This document shows positions 32,882 through 43,000 of a stretch of DNA of 64,000 bases, piece after piece; position 1 is the stretch's first letter; every line of letters starts with the position of its first letter. The notes under the pieces are model-generated. The model was not told the DNA's origin, searched no databases, and worked only from the letters and a program-made list of their open reading frames with translations. Origin of the DNA: Aquibaculum sediminis (lineage in GTDB: Bacteria; Pseudomonadota; Alphaproteobacteria; Kiloniellales; DSM-21159); contig NZ_JBFCVK010000004.1 of NCBI RefSeq assembly GCF_040712085.1, forward strand, positions 248,001 through 312,000, written 5' to 3'. Both the position numbers and the translations under genes were made by a program.

Positions 32882-34042
32882 TCAGGGCGCGTTGCGCAGG
32901 CCGCGGCGGGGGATGTGGTAGTCGCGGTGGATACGCACGTTCAGGATCAGGCCCAGGCTGAGCATGGTGGTGAGGATCACCGTGCCGCCGTAGGAGACCA
33001 GGGGCAGCGGCACGCCCACCACCGGCAGCAGACCCATCACCATGGCGATGTTGATGAAGACATAGAAGAAGAGGTTGGCGGTGAGCCCCATGGCCAGCAG
33101 CCGGCCGAACTGGCTGCCGGACGAAAGCGCGATGGCGACGCCGTAGACGAAGACCAGCAGATAGAGCCCGAGCAACCCCAGGGCGCCCACGAGGCCGAAT
33201 TCCTCGGCCAGCATGGTGAAGATGAAGTCGGTCTGGCGCTCCGGCAGGAAGTTGAGGTGGCCCTGCGTGCCCTCGAGAAAGCCCTTGCCGAAGAGTCCGC
33301 CGGAGCCAAGCGCGATCTTCGACTGGGTGATGTGATAGCCGGCGCCCAGCGGGTCGGTGGAGGGATCGAGAAAGACCAGGACTCGTCGCTGCTGATAGTC
33401 GTGCAACAGGTTCCAGGCGATGGGAACCAGGGCGCCGACACCGGCCAGCACCAGCACGAACTTCCACAGTCTGACGCCCGCCAGGAAGAAAAGCGTGCCG
33501 GCCCCTAGCAGCAGCATGGCGGCGGTGCCCAGATCCGGCTGGCGCAGCACCAGCGCGGCCGGCAGCAGCGCCATGGCCAGGGGCACCAGCAGGTAGAGCG
33601 GATGACGCAGATCCCGGTGCGCAATGCCATGGAAATAGCGCGCCAGGGCCAGCAGCAGCGCCACCTTCATCACCTCCGAGGGCTGCAACTGCATGAAGCC
33701 GAGGTCGATCCAGCGCTGCGCCCCCATGCCGACCATGCCCTTTACTTCGACGATGATGAGAAGCAGCAGGCACAGTGCATAGAAGGGATAGGCGGCGCGG
33801 AACCAGAGGCGGATGTCGGTCAAGGCTACGGCCAGCAGCAGCAGCAGCCCGCCGGCAACGCGCGCCATGTGCGCCCAGGCCCAGGGCTCGAAGCTGCCGT
33901 TGGCGGCGGAATAGAGCATCGCCGTGCCCACTGCGGCCAGCGCCAGGATCAGCAGCACCAGGCCCCAGTTCAGATAGAGCAGCTTGCGGGCCAGCGGGGT
34001 TTCCGGGTTGCGCCGCAGGCGCATGTCGTCGAGGGCGGACAC
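32882..34042 (-). CDS. rodA: Rod shape-determining peptidoglycan polymerase RodA
   Basis: The 386-residue SEDS-family glycosyltransferase has about ten membrane helices. It shows the family segments Q-P-S-E-V-M-K (residue 121 region), Q-P-D-L-G-T-A-A, the extracellular catalytic aspartate context and the late F-I-N-I-A-M-V-M-G-L-L-P-V-V-G-V-P-L-P-L-V-S-Y-G-G-T. RodA polymerises lateral-wall glycan with PBP2. It follows mrdA by 12 bp at the end of the mreBCD-mrdA-rodA operon. Confidence 0.96.
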   Translation of the reverse strand: MSALDDMRLRRNPETPLARKLLYLNWGLVLLILALAAVGTAMLYSAANGSFEPWAWAHMARVAGGLLLLLAVALTDIRLWFRAAYPFYALCLLLLIIVEVKGMVGMGAQRWIDLGFMQLQPSEVMKVALLLALARYFHGIAHRDLRHPLYLLVPLAMALLPAALVLRQPDLGTAAMLLLGAGTLFFLAGVRLWKFVLVLAGVGALVPIAWNLLHDYQQRRVLVFLDPSTDPLGAGYHITQSKIALGSGGLFGKGFLEGTQGHLNFLPERQTDFIFTMLAEEFGLVGALGLLGLYLLVFVYGVAIALSSGSQFGRLLAMGLTANLFFYVFINIAMVMGLLPVVGVPLPLVSYGGTVILTTMLSLGLILNVRIHRDYHIPRRGLRNAP

Positions 34043-34054
34043 CGAGACTGCCTC

Positions 34055-35950
34055 CTAGCCCTGGCCGCCGAGCGCCGCGATCGGGCCGGAGGGGCCCTCT
34101 CGGCTCGCCGGGTCGCGGCGCTGGGTCTCGATCAGCAGATCGCGGGCAATGGGCGCGGCCACCGCCGAGCCGCCGCCGCCGTGCGCCACCACCACGGCGC
34201 AGGCGTAGCGCGGTCGGCCAACCGGGGCGAAGCCGACGAAGAGCGCATGATCGCGGCGGTGCCAGGGCAGGTCCTCGTTGCGGAACACGCCGGCAGCCCG
34301 CTCCGCTGCACTGATGCGCCGCACCTGGCTGGTGCCGGTCTTGCCGCCCATCTCCAGGCCCGGCAGCTCGATGCGCGCGCCGCGCGCGGTGCCGCGACGG
34401 CCCAGCACGACCTCCTCCATGGCTTCGACCACGATATCCAGGTGGCGCTCGGAAATCCCCAGACTCGGCGGCGGCGCTTTGACCGTGGGCTCGATGCCGC
34501 CCGGGCGATGAATGGCGCGGGTGACATGCGGGACCACGGCCTTGCCGCCATTGACCAGGCGTGCCGTCATCACCGCCAACTGCAAGGGCGTCGACAGCAT
34601 GAAACCCTGGCCGATGGCGGAGATGAGCGTCTCGCCGCCCTGCCAGCGCTCACCGATAGTGGCCAGCTTCCAGTCTTCGGTGGGCACCAGACCGTCGCGC
34701 TCGCCCGGAAGATCGATGCCCACCGGCACGCCCAGTCCCAGGCGCCGGGCCATGGCCGCGATCCGCTCGATCCCGAGACGCCGCGCGACGTCGTAGTAAT
34801 AGACGTCGCAAGACTGGATCAGGGAATTCTGCAGGTTCATGTGGCCGTGTCCGCCGCGGCTCCAGCAGTGGAAGCGGTGGTTGCCCAATTCGTAGTAGCC
34901 GGGACAGAAAACGCGCTCGCCCGGATCGATGCCCTGCTCCATGGCTGCCAGCGCGACCACCATTTTGAAGGTGGAGCCGGGTGCGTAGGCGCCGGCGATG
35001 CACTTGTTGCTCAGCGGGTTGAGCGGATCCTCAGTCAAGGCGCGCCACTGGGCCGCGGTGAGTCCGCGCCCAAAGGGTTCGGGGTCGTAGCTGGGCACCG
35101 AGGCCATGGCCAGGACATCGCCGTTGGTCACGTCCAGCACCACGGCCGAGGCACTGCGCTCGCCCATCAGGCGCTGCTGGGCGTAGTTCTGCAGCATGGT
35201 GTCGACGGTCAGTTCCACCATGTGCCCCGGCTGGCCCTCTTCGCGCGCCAGTTCCTGCATCACCCGGCCGACGGCATTGACCTCGACCTGGCTGGTGCCG
35301 GCCGCGCCGCGCAGGGTCTCGTCGTGGGTTCGCTCGATCCCGCTCTTGCCGATGCGCAGGCCGGGGAGCTGCAGCAGCGGATCGTTCTGCTCGATCAGGT
35401 CCCGCTCGGAGACCGCTGCCACATAGCCCAGGATGTGGGAGAGCACGGCGCCGAAGGGATAGTGGCGGGTCTCACCCACCTCAATGCTGATACCCGGTAA
35501 CTCCGGCGCATTGACCGCGATGCGGCTGACCTGGTCCCAGCTGAGATTGTCCCGTACGCGTACGGGCACGAAGGAGCGGACGCGACTGACGTCACGGTCG
35601 ATACGCTCGCGATCGGCTTCGGTGATCTCCACAATGCGGCCCAGCCGGTCCAGCACCCGGCGATAGTTGCGCGCCTGCTCCGCCACCAGGAGGACCTGGT
35701 AGTTCTGCCGGTTGATGGCGACGGGGATACCCTGGCGGTCGATGATCTCGCCGCGCGGCGGCGCCAGCAGCCGCATGGAGATGCGGTTGTTCTCGGCCAG
35801 CAGACGGTAGCGCTCGGCCTCCACGACCTGGAGCTGATACAAGCGGCCCACCAGCGTGCCCAGACCCAGCAGCATGCCACCGCCCAGCAGCAGGCTGCGG
35901 CGGCTGAAACTGCTGTAGCGGGTCTGTTCCTCGTTCCGGGACCTCTCCAC
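34055..35950 (-). CDS. mrdA: Penicillin-binding protein 2
   Basis: The 631-residue monofunctional transpeptidase has an N-terminal signal anchor preceded by a basic R-R-S-L-L-L-G-G-G stretch, the dimerisation-domain motif R-G-x-I-x-D-R (P-R-G-E-I-I-D-R-Q-G-I), and the penicillin-binding domain with active-site S-T-F-K, S-C-D (SxN position) and K-T-G-T. It crosslinks lateral peptidoglycan with RodA. The SxN motif reads S-C-D, as in other PBP2 proteins. It is flanked by mreD (26 bp upstream) and rodA (12 bp downstream). Confidence 0.95.
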   Translation of the reverse strand: MERSRNEEQTRYSSFSRRSLLLGGGMLLGLGTLVGRLYQLQVVEAERYRLLAENNRISMRLLAPPRGEIIDRQGIPVAINRQNYQVLLVAEQARNYRRVLDRLGRIVEITEADRERIDRDVSRVRSFVPVRVRDNLSWDQVSRIAVNAPELPGISIEVGETRHYPFGAVLSHILGYVAAVSERDLIEQNDPLLQLPGLRIGKSGIERTHDETLRGAAGTSQVEVNAVGRVMQELAREEGQPGHMVELTVDTMLQNYAQQRLMGERSASAVVLDVTNGDVLAMASVPSYDPEPFGRGLTAAQWRALTEDPLNPLSNKCIAGAYAPGSTFKMVVALAAMEQGIDPGERVFCPGYYELGNHRFHCWSRGGHGHMNLQNSLIQSCDVYYYDVARRLGIERIAAMARRLGLGVPVGIDLPGERDGLVPTEDWKLATIGERWQGGETLISAIGQGFMLSTPLQLAVMTARLVNGGKAVVPHVTRAIHRPGGIEPTVKAPPPSLGISERHLDIVVEAMEEVVLGRRGTARGARIELPGLEMGGKTGTSQVRRISAAERAAGVFRNEDLPWHRRDHALFVGFAPVGRPRYACAVVVAHGGGGSAVAAPIARDLLIETQRRDPASREGPSGPIAALGGQG

Positions 35951-35976
35951 GGCCGCTTCGTCCTCCTATGTCTGGG

Positions 35977-36495
35977 TCACAGCAGCAGCTGCTGCGTCCT
36001 GCCGAACAGCCATGCCAGACAGGGGTAGACACCCACCGTCAAGGCATACTGCAGCAGCAGCAAGCGCGCATCCCCCCAGCTCCCCACGAGCAGCGACCCG
36101 GCCAGCCAGGCCAGGGTCAGCGCCAGGGCTGCAAAGAGGGCGAAAACCACCCAGAGCAGCAGGAAGCTGGCGTTGACGAAGATCCGCCGCTGGCTCGCCA
36201 CCAGGAAATAGATCGCCACCAGCGCCAGCAAGCCCGTTCCAAGCGGGGCAGCCGTCAGCAGGTCCTGAAACAGGCCGAGCAGAAAGATCAGCCAGGCCGG
36301 CATCAGATCGGGCCGGAAGACCGACCAGTAATAAACCGCGACCACGCCCAGGGCCGGCATTAGCGGCGCCACCTCCGGCGCACGCAGCGGCACCACCACG
36401 AGCACCACCAGAAAGGCGGTCAGCAGCGCCGGGATCAGCGTCTTGGCCAGAGTGTTGAGCCGCTGCACCAGATCCGGTGCCATGGCAGTGCCCAC
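35977..36495 (-). CDS. mreD: Rod shape-determining protein MreD
   Basis: The 172-residue polytopic membrane protein has five to six hydrophobic helices, low sequence conservation and the common MreD segment P-D-L-M-P-A-W-L-I-F-L-L-G-L-F-Q-D-L-L. Its position directly after mreC (2-bp gap) and before mrdA makes the identification safe. It links MreC and PBP2 in the elongasome. Confidence 0.88.
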   Translation of the reverse strand: MGTAMAPDLVQRLNTLAKTLIPALLTAFLVVLVVVPLRAPEVAPLMPALGVVAVYYWSVFRPDLMPAWLIFLLGLFQDLLTAAPLGTGLLALVAIYFLVASQRRIFVNASFLLLWVVFALFAALALTLAWLAGSLLVGSWGDARLLLLQYALTVGVYPCLAWLFGRTQQLLL

Positions 36496-36496
36496 C

Positions 36497-37375
36497 CTAT
36501 TCGTCTGCTTCTGCCCGGCCGTCCGTCAAGGGAGCGATCAGGCCCGGCAGGTCGTAGTCCACCAGTCGCAGGTAATCCAGGCGCGTCCAGTCCACATAGG
36601 GTCGCAGCCGGACGGCTTGTTCGCTCACCGCCGCAACCACGCCCACCGGTATGTCCGGCGGGAAGACCCCGCCATGGCCCGAGGTCACCACCCGGTCGCC
36701 CGGAGCGACCTGATGCCCCGGCGGCAGGTAGAGCACTTGCGGCTGGGCGCTGTTGTCTCCGGCCATGACCGCCCGTTCTCCGACCAGCCCGACGCTGACG
36801 GGAATGCGGCTGCTGATGTCGGTGATCAACATCACGCGCGCGGCCCGCTCGCCAGCCTCGACCACACGCCCGGCCAGTCCCTCGCCGGAGAGGGCCACGT
36901 GCCCCTCCGCCGTGCCATCGTCGGTGCCGGCGGCCACCAGAACCGAACGGGCAAACGCGCCGCTGTTGTCACCGATCACGCGGGCGGAAACATAGCGCGC
37001 ACCGGGGTCCGGCGGCAGGTTGAGCAGCTGGCGCAACCGCGCATTCTCCGCTTCGAGCTGGCGGGCCTTGTGGTGCCATGCCATGAGGCGTTCGTTCTCG
37101 CCCCGAAGGCTTTCGTTGATCTGGCGCACCTCGGCGAGTTCGCGCAGTCCGCTCATGGCCCGCTCGACGCCCTGCACCGGCTCCGAGAGGAGCGCCACCA
37201 CCGGGGCCATGCTGTCCACCACCACGATGCGGGCGCGTTCCACGAGCACCGTGTCGGCCTTACCCAGGGCCAGGGTGGCGAAGGTGGCGGCGATCAAGAG
37301 CAGAAACCCGAAGCGCTGGACCAGAGCCCGGACGGGCGAGGTCAGGCGTGCTACGGTGCCACTGCGCTTGGGCAA
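36497..37375 (-). CDS. mreC: Rod shape-determining protein MreC
   Basis: The 292-residue bitopic periplasmic protein has one N-terminal membrane helix (about 23-45), a coiled coil near residues 75-115 (L-R-E-L-A-E-V through L-E-A-E-N-A-R-L-R-Q-L-L) and two beta-barrel domains (S-A-R-V-I-G-D-N-S-G, G-L-A-G-R-V-V-E-A-G, V-A-P-G-D-R-V-V-T-S-G-H-G-G-V-F-P). It bridges MreB, MreD, PBP2 and RodA. It lies 200 bp downstream of mreB, the largest gap in the operon, which contains a short tandem repeat. Confidence 0.93.
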   Translation of the reverse strand: MPKRSGTVARLTSPVRALVQRFGFLLLIAATFATLALGKADTVLVERARIVVVDSMAPVVALLSEPVQGVERAMSGLRELAEVRQINESLRGENERLMAWHHKARQLEAENARLRQLLNLPPDPGARYVSARVIGDNSGAFARSVLVAAGTDDGTAEGHVALSGEGLAGRVVEAGERAARVMLITDISSRIPVSVGLVGERAVMAGDNSAQPQVLYLPPGHQVAPGDRVVTSGHGGVFPPDIPVGVVAAVSEQAVRLRPYVDWTRLDYLRLVDYDLPGLIAPLTDGRAEADE

Positions 37376-37535
37376 AACGTCCTCCGGAAACTAGATCTTC
37401 CGATCAAGGCGGTTGAGGACCCGAATCGGTGTAGAAGGCTAAGCAATCACTGCGCCGAGGGGAAGCCCCTGGACTGATCGCTTTTGTCGAGCCGCCACCC
37501 TGCGCCGGCGCAATGCCCGGGCCGACCCGCCCGGT

Positions 37536-37585
37536 AGACGCCCAATCAGAAAACGCCCGTTCAGTAAACGCCCGTTCAGTAAACG
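37536..37585. repeat. 15-bp tandem repeat that includes the mreB stop codon
   Basis: AAACGCCCGTTCAGT is present twice exactly (37551-37565 and 37566-37580), flanked by a partial AAACG copy and a diverged copy on the other side (AGACGCCCAATCAGA). On the coding strand the unit reads ACTGAACGGGCGTTT, so each perfect copy duplicates the mreB TAC-TGA end in frame. Confidence 0.8.
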
Positions 37586-38616
37586 GTGGTCAGGACGTTC
37601 TTCAGCGCCACCGATTCTTCCAGGCAACGTCCGGTTCCAATAGCGACACAGGACAGGGGATCGTCGGCGATGGAGACCGGCAGGCCGGTCGCCGCACGCA
37701 GCACGAAATCCAGATTGCCCAGCATGGAGCCGCCGCCGGTGAGCACGATTCCCTTGTCGACGATGTCCGCCGCCAGTTCCGGCGCGGTATGCTCCAGGGC
37801 CACCTTCACCGCCTCGATGATGGCGCTGACCGGTTCGGCCAGGGCTTCCGCAACCTGGCGCTCGGAGATCACCAGTTCCTTGGGCACGCCGTTCATCAGG
37901 TCGCGACCCTTGATTTCCAGGGTGCCGCCCTCGCCGTCTTCCGGCGGACAGGCGGAGCCGATCTGCTTCTTGATACGCTCGGCCGAGCTTTCACCGACCA
38001 GCAGATTATGATTGCGCCGGATGTAGGCGATGATGGATTCGTCCATCTTGTCGCCGCCCACGCGCACCGAGCGCGAATAGACGATCCCGCCAAGCGACAG
38101 CACGGCAACTTCGGTGGTGCCGCCGCCGATGTCGACCACCATGGAGCCGGTCGGCTCGGTAACCGGCAGGCCGGCGCCGATGGCCGCGGCCATGGGTTCC
38201 TCGATCAGGAAGACCCGGCGCGCACCGGCGGCCTCGGCCGATTCCTGGATGGCGCGGCGCTCCACCGCCGTGGAGCCCGAGGGCACGCAGATGATGATCT
38301 GCGGGCTGGTGAAGGTTCGGCGGTTGTGCACCTTGCGGATGAAATGCTTGATCATCTCCTCCGCCACCTCGAAGTCGGCGATGACGCCGTCACGCAGCGG
38401 CCGGATGGCCTGGATGTTGCCGGGGGTGCGGCCAAGCATAAGCTTGGCCTCGTCACCGACGGCCAGCACCTGCTTCTTGCCCCGCACGTCGGCGATGGCA
38501 ACCACGGAGGGTTCGTTCAGAACGATGCCGCGCCCCTTCACGTAGACCAGCGTGTTGGCCGTGCCGAGGTCGATCGCCATGTCGGCGGAGAGGAAGCCGA
38601 GGATGCGGGAGAGCAT
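37576..38616 (-). CDS. mreB: Rod shape-determining actin homologue MreB
   Basis: The 346-residue actin-fold ATPase shows phosphate 1 motif D-L-G-T-A-N-T-L-V-Y, the Q-A-I-R-P-L-R-D-G-V-I-A-D-F connector, phosphate 2 motif V-V-D-I-G-G-G-T-T-E-V-A-V and the adenosine motif V-L-T-G-G-G-S-M-L. Its amphipathic N-terminus (M-L-S-R-I-L-G-F-L) fits membrane binding. It is the first gene of the mreBCD-mrdA-rodA elongasome operon. Confidence 0.97.
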   Translation of the reverse strand: MLSRILGFLSADMAIDLGTANTLVYVKGRGIVLNEPSVVAIADVRGKKQVLAVGDEAKLMLGRTPGNIQAIRPLRDGVIADFEVAEEMIKHFIRKVHNRRTFTSPQIIICVPSGSTAVERRAIQESAEAAGARRVFLIEEPMAAAIGAGLPVTEPTGSMVVDIGGGTTEVAVLSLGGIVYSRSVRVGGDKMDESIIAYIRRNHNLLVGESSAERIKKQIGSACPPEDGEGGTLEIKGRDLMNGVPKELVISERQVAEALAEPVSAIIEAVKVALEHTAPELAADIVDKGIVLTGGGSMLGNLDFVLRAATGLPVSIADDPLSCVAIGTGRCLEESVALKNVLTTVY

Positions 38617-38918
38617 AAGAAGTCAGGAAGTCCCTACGCGCGGGGAATGAAAACCATGGCCGTAGCGAATAGCGCCCCGACCGCCCGAATGCAAGGGAGG
38701 CTTTGTCCGGCAAGCCCTTGCAAGACAAAAGCTCACCCCGTTGCATTCCGGGAAAATACCGTTCAAATTCAGTGCGCTAGTCTTGCAGGTGCAAGACAGG
38801 CCCGCTCTGGTCGGCCGGCGCGGACGCTGTGGCCATTCCTGGGCAAGGCGGGGACGCCCTGGTTCCAGGCACACCGGCCCGATTCGACATAACGCAGGGG
38901 CCGTTCCCTATCCTCGCG
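38617..38918. promoter_or_regulatory. mreB leader and promoter region with GTCTTGCA palindrome
   Basis: There is no gene in these 302 bp. A dyad GTCTTGCA-GG-TGCAAGAC lies at 38780-38797, and a further half-site TTGCAAGAC at 38718-38726 (same core, 64 bp nearer mreB), both upstream of the mreB operon. The spacing and repetition suggest a two-site operator or a stem-forming leader. No confident -35/-10 pair was found. Confidence 0.45.
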
Positions 38919-39869
38919 TCACTCGCCAATCTCGTCACGCGCCCGGGCCTTGTGGCGGAGCAACGCCATGAGGTGGCGGTCGCGCCAGCGCTGGCGCTCC
39001 TGCAGTTCCGTCTCCGAGAGACGGGCGCGGCGCTCGCCTTCGATGGTTCCCATCACCGGCCCGGCCCAGTCGACGCGGCGCAGCATCGAGGGAAATATAC
39101 CTTCGTAGAGGCCCTGATAGCGCTCGGCATAGTCGCGCACGCCGCCCGGTGCGTTGAGGTCGATGGTCTCGAAGGGCCCCATGAAAGCCCAGCGCAGGGC
39201 CAGGCCCTCGCGGATGCCCACGTCCACATCCTCCGCACCGCAGATCCCGTCGGCGACCAGCCGAAAGGCCTCCTCCAGCAGCGCGCCCTGCATGCGGTTC
39301 ATGACGAAGCCGTCGATCTCCTTGCGCATGACGATGGGGGCCTGGCCGATGGCCCGCATCACGGTCTCGGCCTTCTGCATGGTCTCGGCACTGGTCCAAG
39401 GCGCGGGCACCAGCTCGGTCGCCGGCACCAGATAGGGCGGGTTGATGGGGTGCGCCGTGAGGCAGCGGTGGCGGCCGGCCAGCCCTTCGGTGAAGAGCGA
39501 CGGAACGATGGCCGAGGTGGAACTGGCCAGAATGGTCTCGGCCCCGGCCAAGGGCTCCATCTCGGCCCAGAGCACCCGCTTGACCTCCAACTTCTCCGGC
39601 GCATTCTCCTGCACCCAGTCGGCGCCCTCCAGCGCGGCGGCGATGCTGGGCGCCGGCGTGATGCGGGCGAGCACCGTCCCGGTGTCCTGGCCGCGCAGCA
39701 TGTCGTTGGCCCCGAGATCGGACAGCAGGCCGGCGATGGTGTCGACGGCCTGGGCCGGCGCCGTTTCCACCGGATCCCAGAGCCGGACCCACCAGCCAGC
39801 CCGTGCGAAGGCGATGGCCCAGGCCCGGCCGATCAGGCCGCTGCCGACGATTGCCGTGGTTCCGCTCAT
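38919..39869 (-). CDS. 3-hydroxyacyl-CoA dehydrogenase-like NAD-dependent dehydrogenase (lambda-crystallin/carnitine dehydrogenase group)
   Basis: The product is 316 residues from ATG 39869 (GGGAG upstream); a start at 39956 adds an unconserved tail. An N-terminal Rossmann fold is seen (A-I-V-G-S-G-L-I-G-R-A-W-A), with catalytic S-S-T-S-A and H-P-I-N-P-P-Y-L-V-P segments. The C-terminal helical domain has D-G-F-V-M-N-R-M-Q-G-A-L-L-E-E-A and the G-P-F-E-T-I-D-L-N-A-P-G-G block. Members oxidise beta-hydroxyacyl-CoA, L-carnitine or L-gulonate. H-P-I-N-P-P with V-P-A-T-E-L-V-P favours the L-carnitine dehydrogenase/lambda-crystallin side. No linked carnitine genes are present. Confidence 0.8.
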   Translation of the reverse strand: MSGTTAIVGSGLIGRAWAIAFARAGWWVRLWDPVETAPAQAVDTIAGLLSDLGANDMLRGQDTGTVLARITPAPSIAAALEGADWVQENAPEKLEVKRVLWAEMEPLAGAETILASSTSAIVPSLFTEGLAGRHRCLTAHPINPPYLVPATELVPAPWTSAETMQKAETVMRAIGQAPIVMRKEIDGFVMNRMQGALLEEAFRLVADGICGAEDVDVGIREGLALRWAFMGPFETIDLNAPGGVRDYAERYQGLYEGIFPSMLRRVDWAGPVMGTIEGERRARLSETELQERQRWRDRHLMALLRHKARARDEIGE

Positions 39870-40045
39870 GACGTTGCTGCTCCCTGCTTCTCGAATGCCG
39901 CCCCTGTCTAGCACAGCTGCGGTGGCGCCGGGGAGCCTGCTCGGCAGATTGGGCACGCCAAGCGGGCGGAAAAGGCGGGTGCCCCCTTGGGTGCGGGACG
40001 CTATGGTTGCCGGTCAGAGGGAAAACACAGCAGGCGGAGCGACAG

Positions 40046-43000
40046 ATGCATTTCGAGCCACGGCTTTGGGCCTTCACCAAGGGCTTGCGACTGCGCCTGC
40101 TCTGGGCGGTGCTGATCGGCCTGCTGGCCGTGGGTTTCGGCGTGGCGCGGCTCGGCCTGCTGGGCTGGCTGATCGGTGAGGTCTTCGCCGGCAGCGAGTT
40201 GGCCGCCCTGGCGTTGCCCATTGCCCTCATCGCCCTTGTCATGCTGCTCCGCGGCGCCTTCGAGCACTGGCGGGTCATGTTGGCGCATGAAACTGCCGCT
40301 CGGGTGCAGAAGCGCCTGCGCCGGGCGATCTACGACCGCATCGCTGCTTTGGGGCCGGGCGCAGTCGGCCGGCAGCGCTCGGGCGCGCTAACCGCCTCGC
40401 TCATCGACGGCGTGGAGCAGCTGGAAACCTACTTCGGCCAGTACCTGCCGCAGTTCCTGATCGCCCTGCTCACGCCACTGCTCATTTTCGTCGGCATCGC
40501 CTTCATCGACCTGGCGGTGGCCAGTGTCATGCTGCTCTTCGCCCTGATCGCACTCTTCGCCCCGGCGCTCTGGCACAAGCGCGACGCCGAAAGCTCGCGC
40601 GAGCTGCAGAAGGCCTATTCCGCCTTTGCCGCCGAGTTCCTCGACTCCATACAGGGCCTGGCGACGCTGAAGGCCTTCGGGAAGAGCAGCGCCCGCGCGC
40701 AGCACCTGGCGGTCCAGGCCCGGGAGCTGTTTCAACGCACCATGTGGGTGCTGGGCGGCAATGTGTTGGGGCGAGGCATCACCGACACGGCCATTGCCTG
40801 CGGCGCGGCCGCCGCCCTGGCCCTGGGGGCCTGGCGCGTGCAGACCGGGGCTTTGGAGCTGACCGGCCTGCTGATCATCCTGATGCTGGGGGTGGAGATC
40901 TTCCGGCCCATGCGCGAGGTGCGCTCGGTGCTGCACCAAGGCATGGTGGGCATGGCGGCGGCCCAGGGCATCTACCGCATCTTCGACGAACAGCCGGAGG
41001 TGGAGGATGCCCCGGCAGGCCGGCCTGCGCCGCTCGAGCCCTCGATCACCTTCGAGGCAGTACGCTTTCGCTATCCCGGCACCCGCCGCATCGTCCACGA
41101 GGGCCTGGACTTCGCCGTGCGGCCAGGCGAGCGGGTGGGCCTGGTCGGCCCCTCGGGCGGCGGCAAGTCCTCCATCGTCCGCCTGCTGCTGCGCTTCTAC
41201 GACCCCGAGGCCGGACGGGTGCTGCTTGGCGGGCAGGATTTGAAGGAGCTGCCCTTCCACGAGATCCGCTCACTCATCTCCGTCGTCAGCCAGGATGCCT
41301 TCCTCTTCCACGGCACGGTGGAGGAGAACCTGCGCATGGGCGCCCCGGAGGCGAGTCAGGACGAACTGGAGGCCGCGGCGCGCGCAGCCAACATCCACGA
41401 CTTCATCGCCGGGCTGCCCCAGGGCTACCAGACCCTGGTGGGAGAAAAGGGCATCAAGCTCTCGGGCGGGCAACGCCAGCGGCTCGCCATTGCCCGGGCG
41501 CTGCTACGCGACACGCCGATCCTGGTGCTGGACGAGGCGCTTTCCGCCGTGGACGCCGAGAACGAGGCGGTGATCCAGGAGGCGCTCGACCGCCTGATGC
41601 GCGGGCGCACCACGCTGATCCTCGCCCACCGCCTTTCCAGCGTGATCGACTGCGACCGCATCCTGGTGCTGGACGGCGGCCGGGTGGCGGAAAGCGGCCC
41701 GCACGACAGCCTGATGCAGGCTGGTGGCGTCTATGCCCGCCTGATGGCCGAACAGGCCCGGGAGGCGGAGAGCAGCCTGACCTTCGAGACCGGCGAAGGT
41801 GCATCCGAGCCTGCACCCGCGGCCGGTGAAGCCCTGGCGCAGGGCGGCGGGCCATCGAGCGCGCCCACCGAAGGAATCATCAAGGCCGAGGGCCTGACCT
41901 GGTATCAGCTGGTGGGGCGGTTGATGCAGCTCATCCTGCCCTGGAAGGGTCGCCTGGCGGCCACCTTCTTCTTCGGCGTCACCCGGGTCTTCGCCTTCAT
42001 CGGCGTGGGCGTGCTGAGCGCGCTGGTCGTCCTCAACCTCAAGAACGGCGAGCCCTTCGGGCACCTGCTGTTGGCGCTGGCACTGGTGGCGCCGCTGGCG
42101 GGGATACTGCACTGGCTGGAGTCCTGGATCGCCCACGACATGGCCTTCCGCCTGCTGGCGGAGATGCGCGTGGCGGTGTTCCGGAAGCTGGACGCCCTGG
42201 CACCGGCCTATCTGGTGCGCCGGCGCACGGGCGACCTCACTGCGCTGGCCACCCACGACATCGAACTGGTGGAGTATTTCTTCGCCCACACCGTGGCGCC
42301 GGCCTTCGTCGCCATACTCGTGCCGGCCCTGGTACTGGTGATCCTGGCCAGCGCCAGTCCCTGGGTGGCGCTTGCGCTGCTCCCCTTCCTGCTGGCGGCC
42401 GCCCTCAGTCCCTTCCTGCTGCGCAAGCGGGTGGACCGGCTCGGCTCCCAGGCCCGCGAAGCAGCCGGCGAACTGGGCGCCTTTGCCGTCGATTCCGTCC
42501 AGGGGCTGGGCGAAATCGTCACCTTTCAGCAGGAGCGGGCCCGGGGTGATGCCCTGGACCGGCTTTCGGAAGACTATATCCGCCTGCGCCTGCCCTTCTT
42601 CGGGGAGCTGACGCTGCAGCAGTCGCTGCTCGAGGTCTTCACCGGCCTGGGCGGCCTTGCGGTGGTGGTGACCGGTGCGGCACTGGCCACGCAGGGGAGC
42701 CTGGATCCCGGCCTCCTGCCGCTCCTGGCCATCCTGGCCATGGCCGCCTTCCTGCCCGTATCGGAGATCGCGCAGATTGGCCGGCAGCTTGCGGACACCC
42801 TGGGAGCCACCAGGCGCCTCCATGCCCTGATGGAAGAGCCGGTGCCGGTCACCGACGGGCCGGGGGTATCGGCACAGCCCGGGCCGGCATCCCTCAGCCT
42901 GGACGCGGTCACCTTCGCCTATCCCGGCAGCCACACGCCGGCCCTTTCAGCCGTGGACATCGACATTCCGGCGGGAGCGACCGTGGCCCTGGTCGGGCCC

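Noticed and set aside
33602..35500. 632-codon plus-strand frame across rodA and mrdA
   Set aside because: It crosses the junction between two well-supported genes on the other strand and encodes a Q/H/G/A-rich sequence with no domain.
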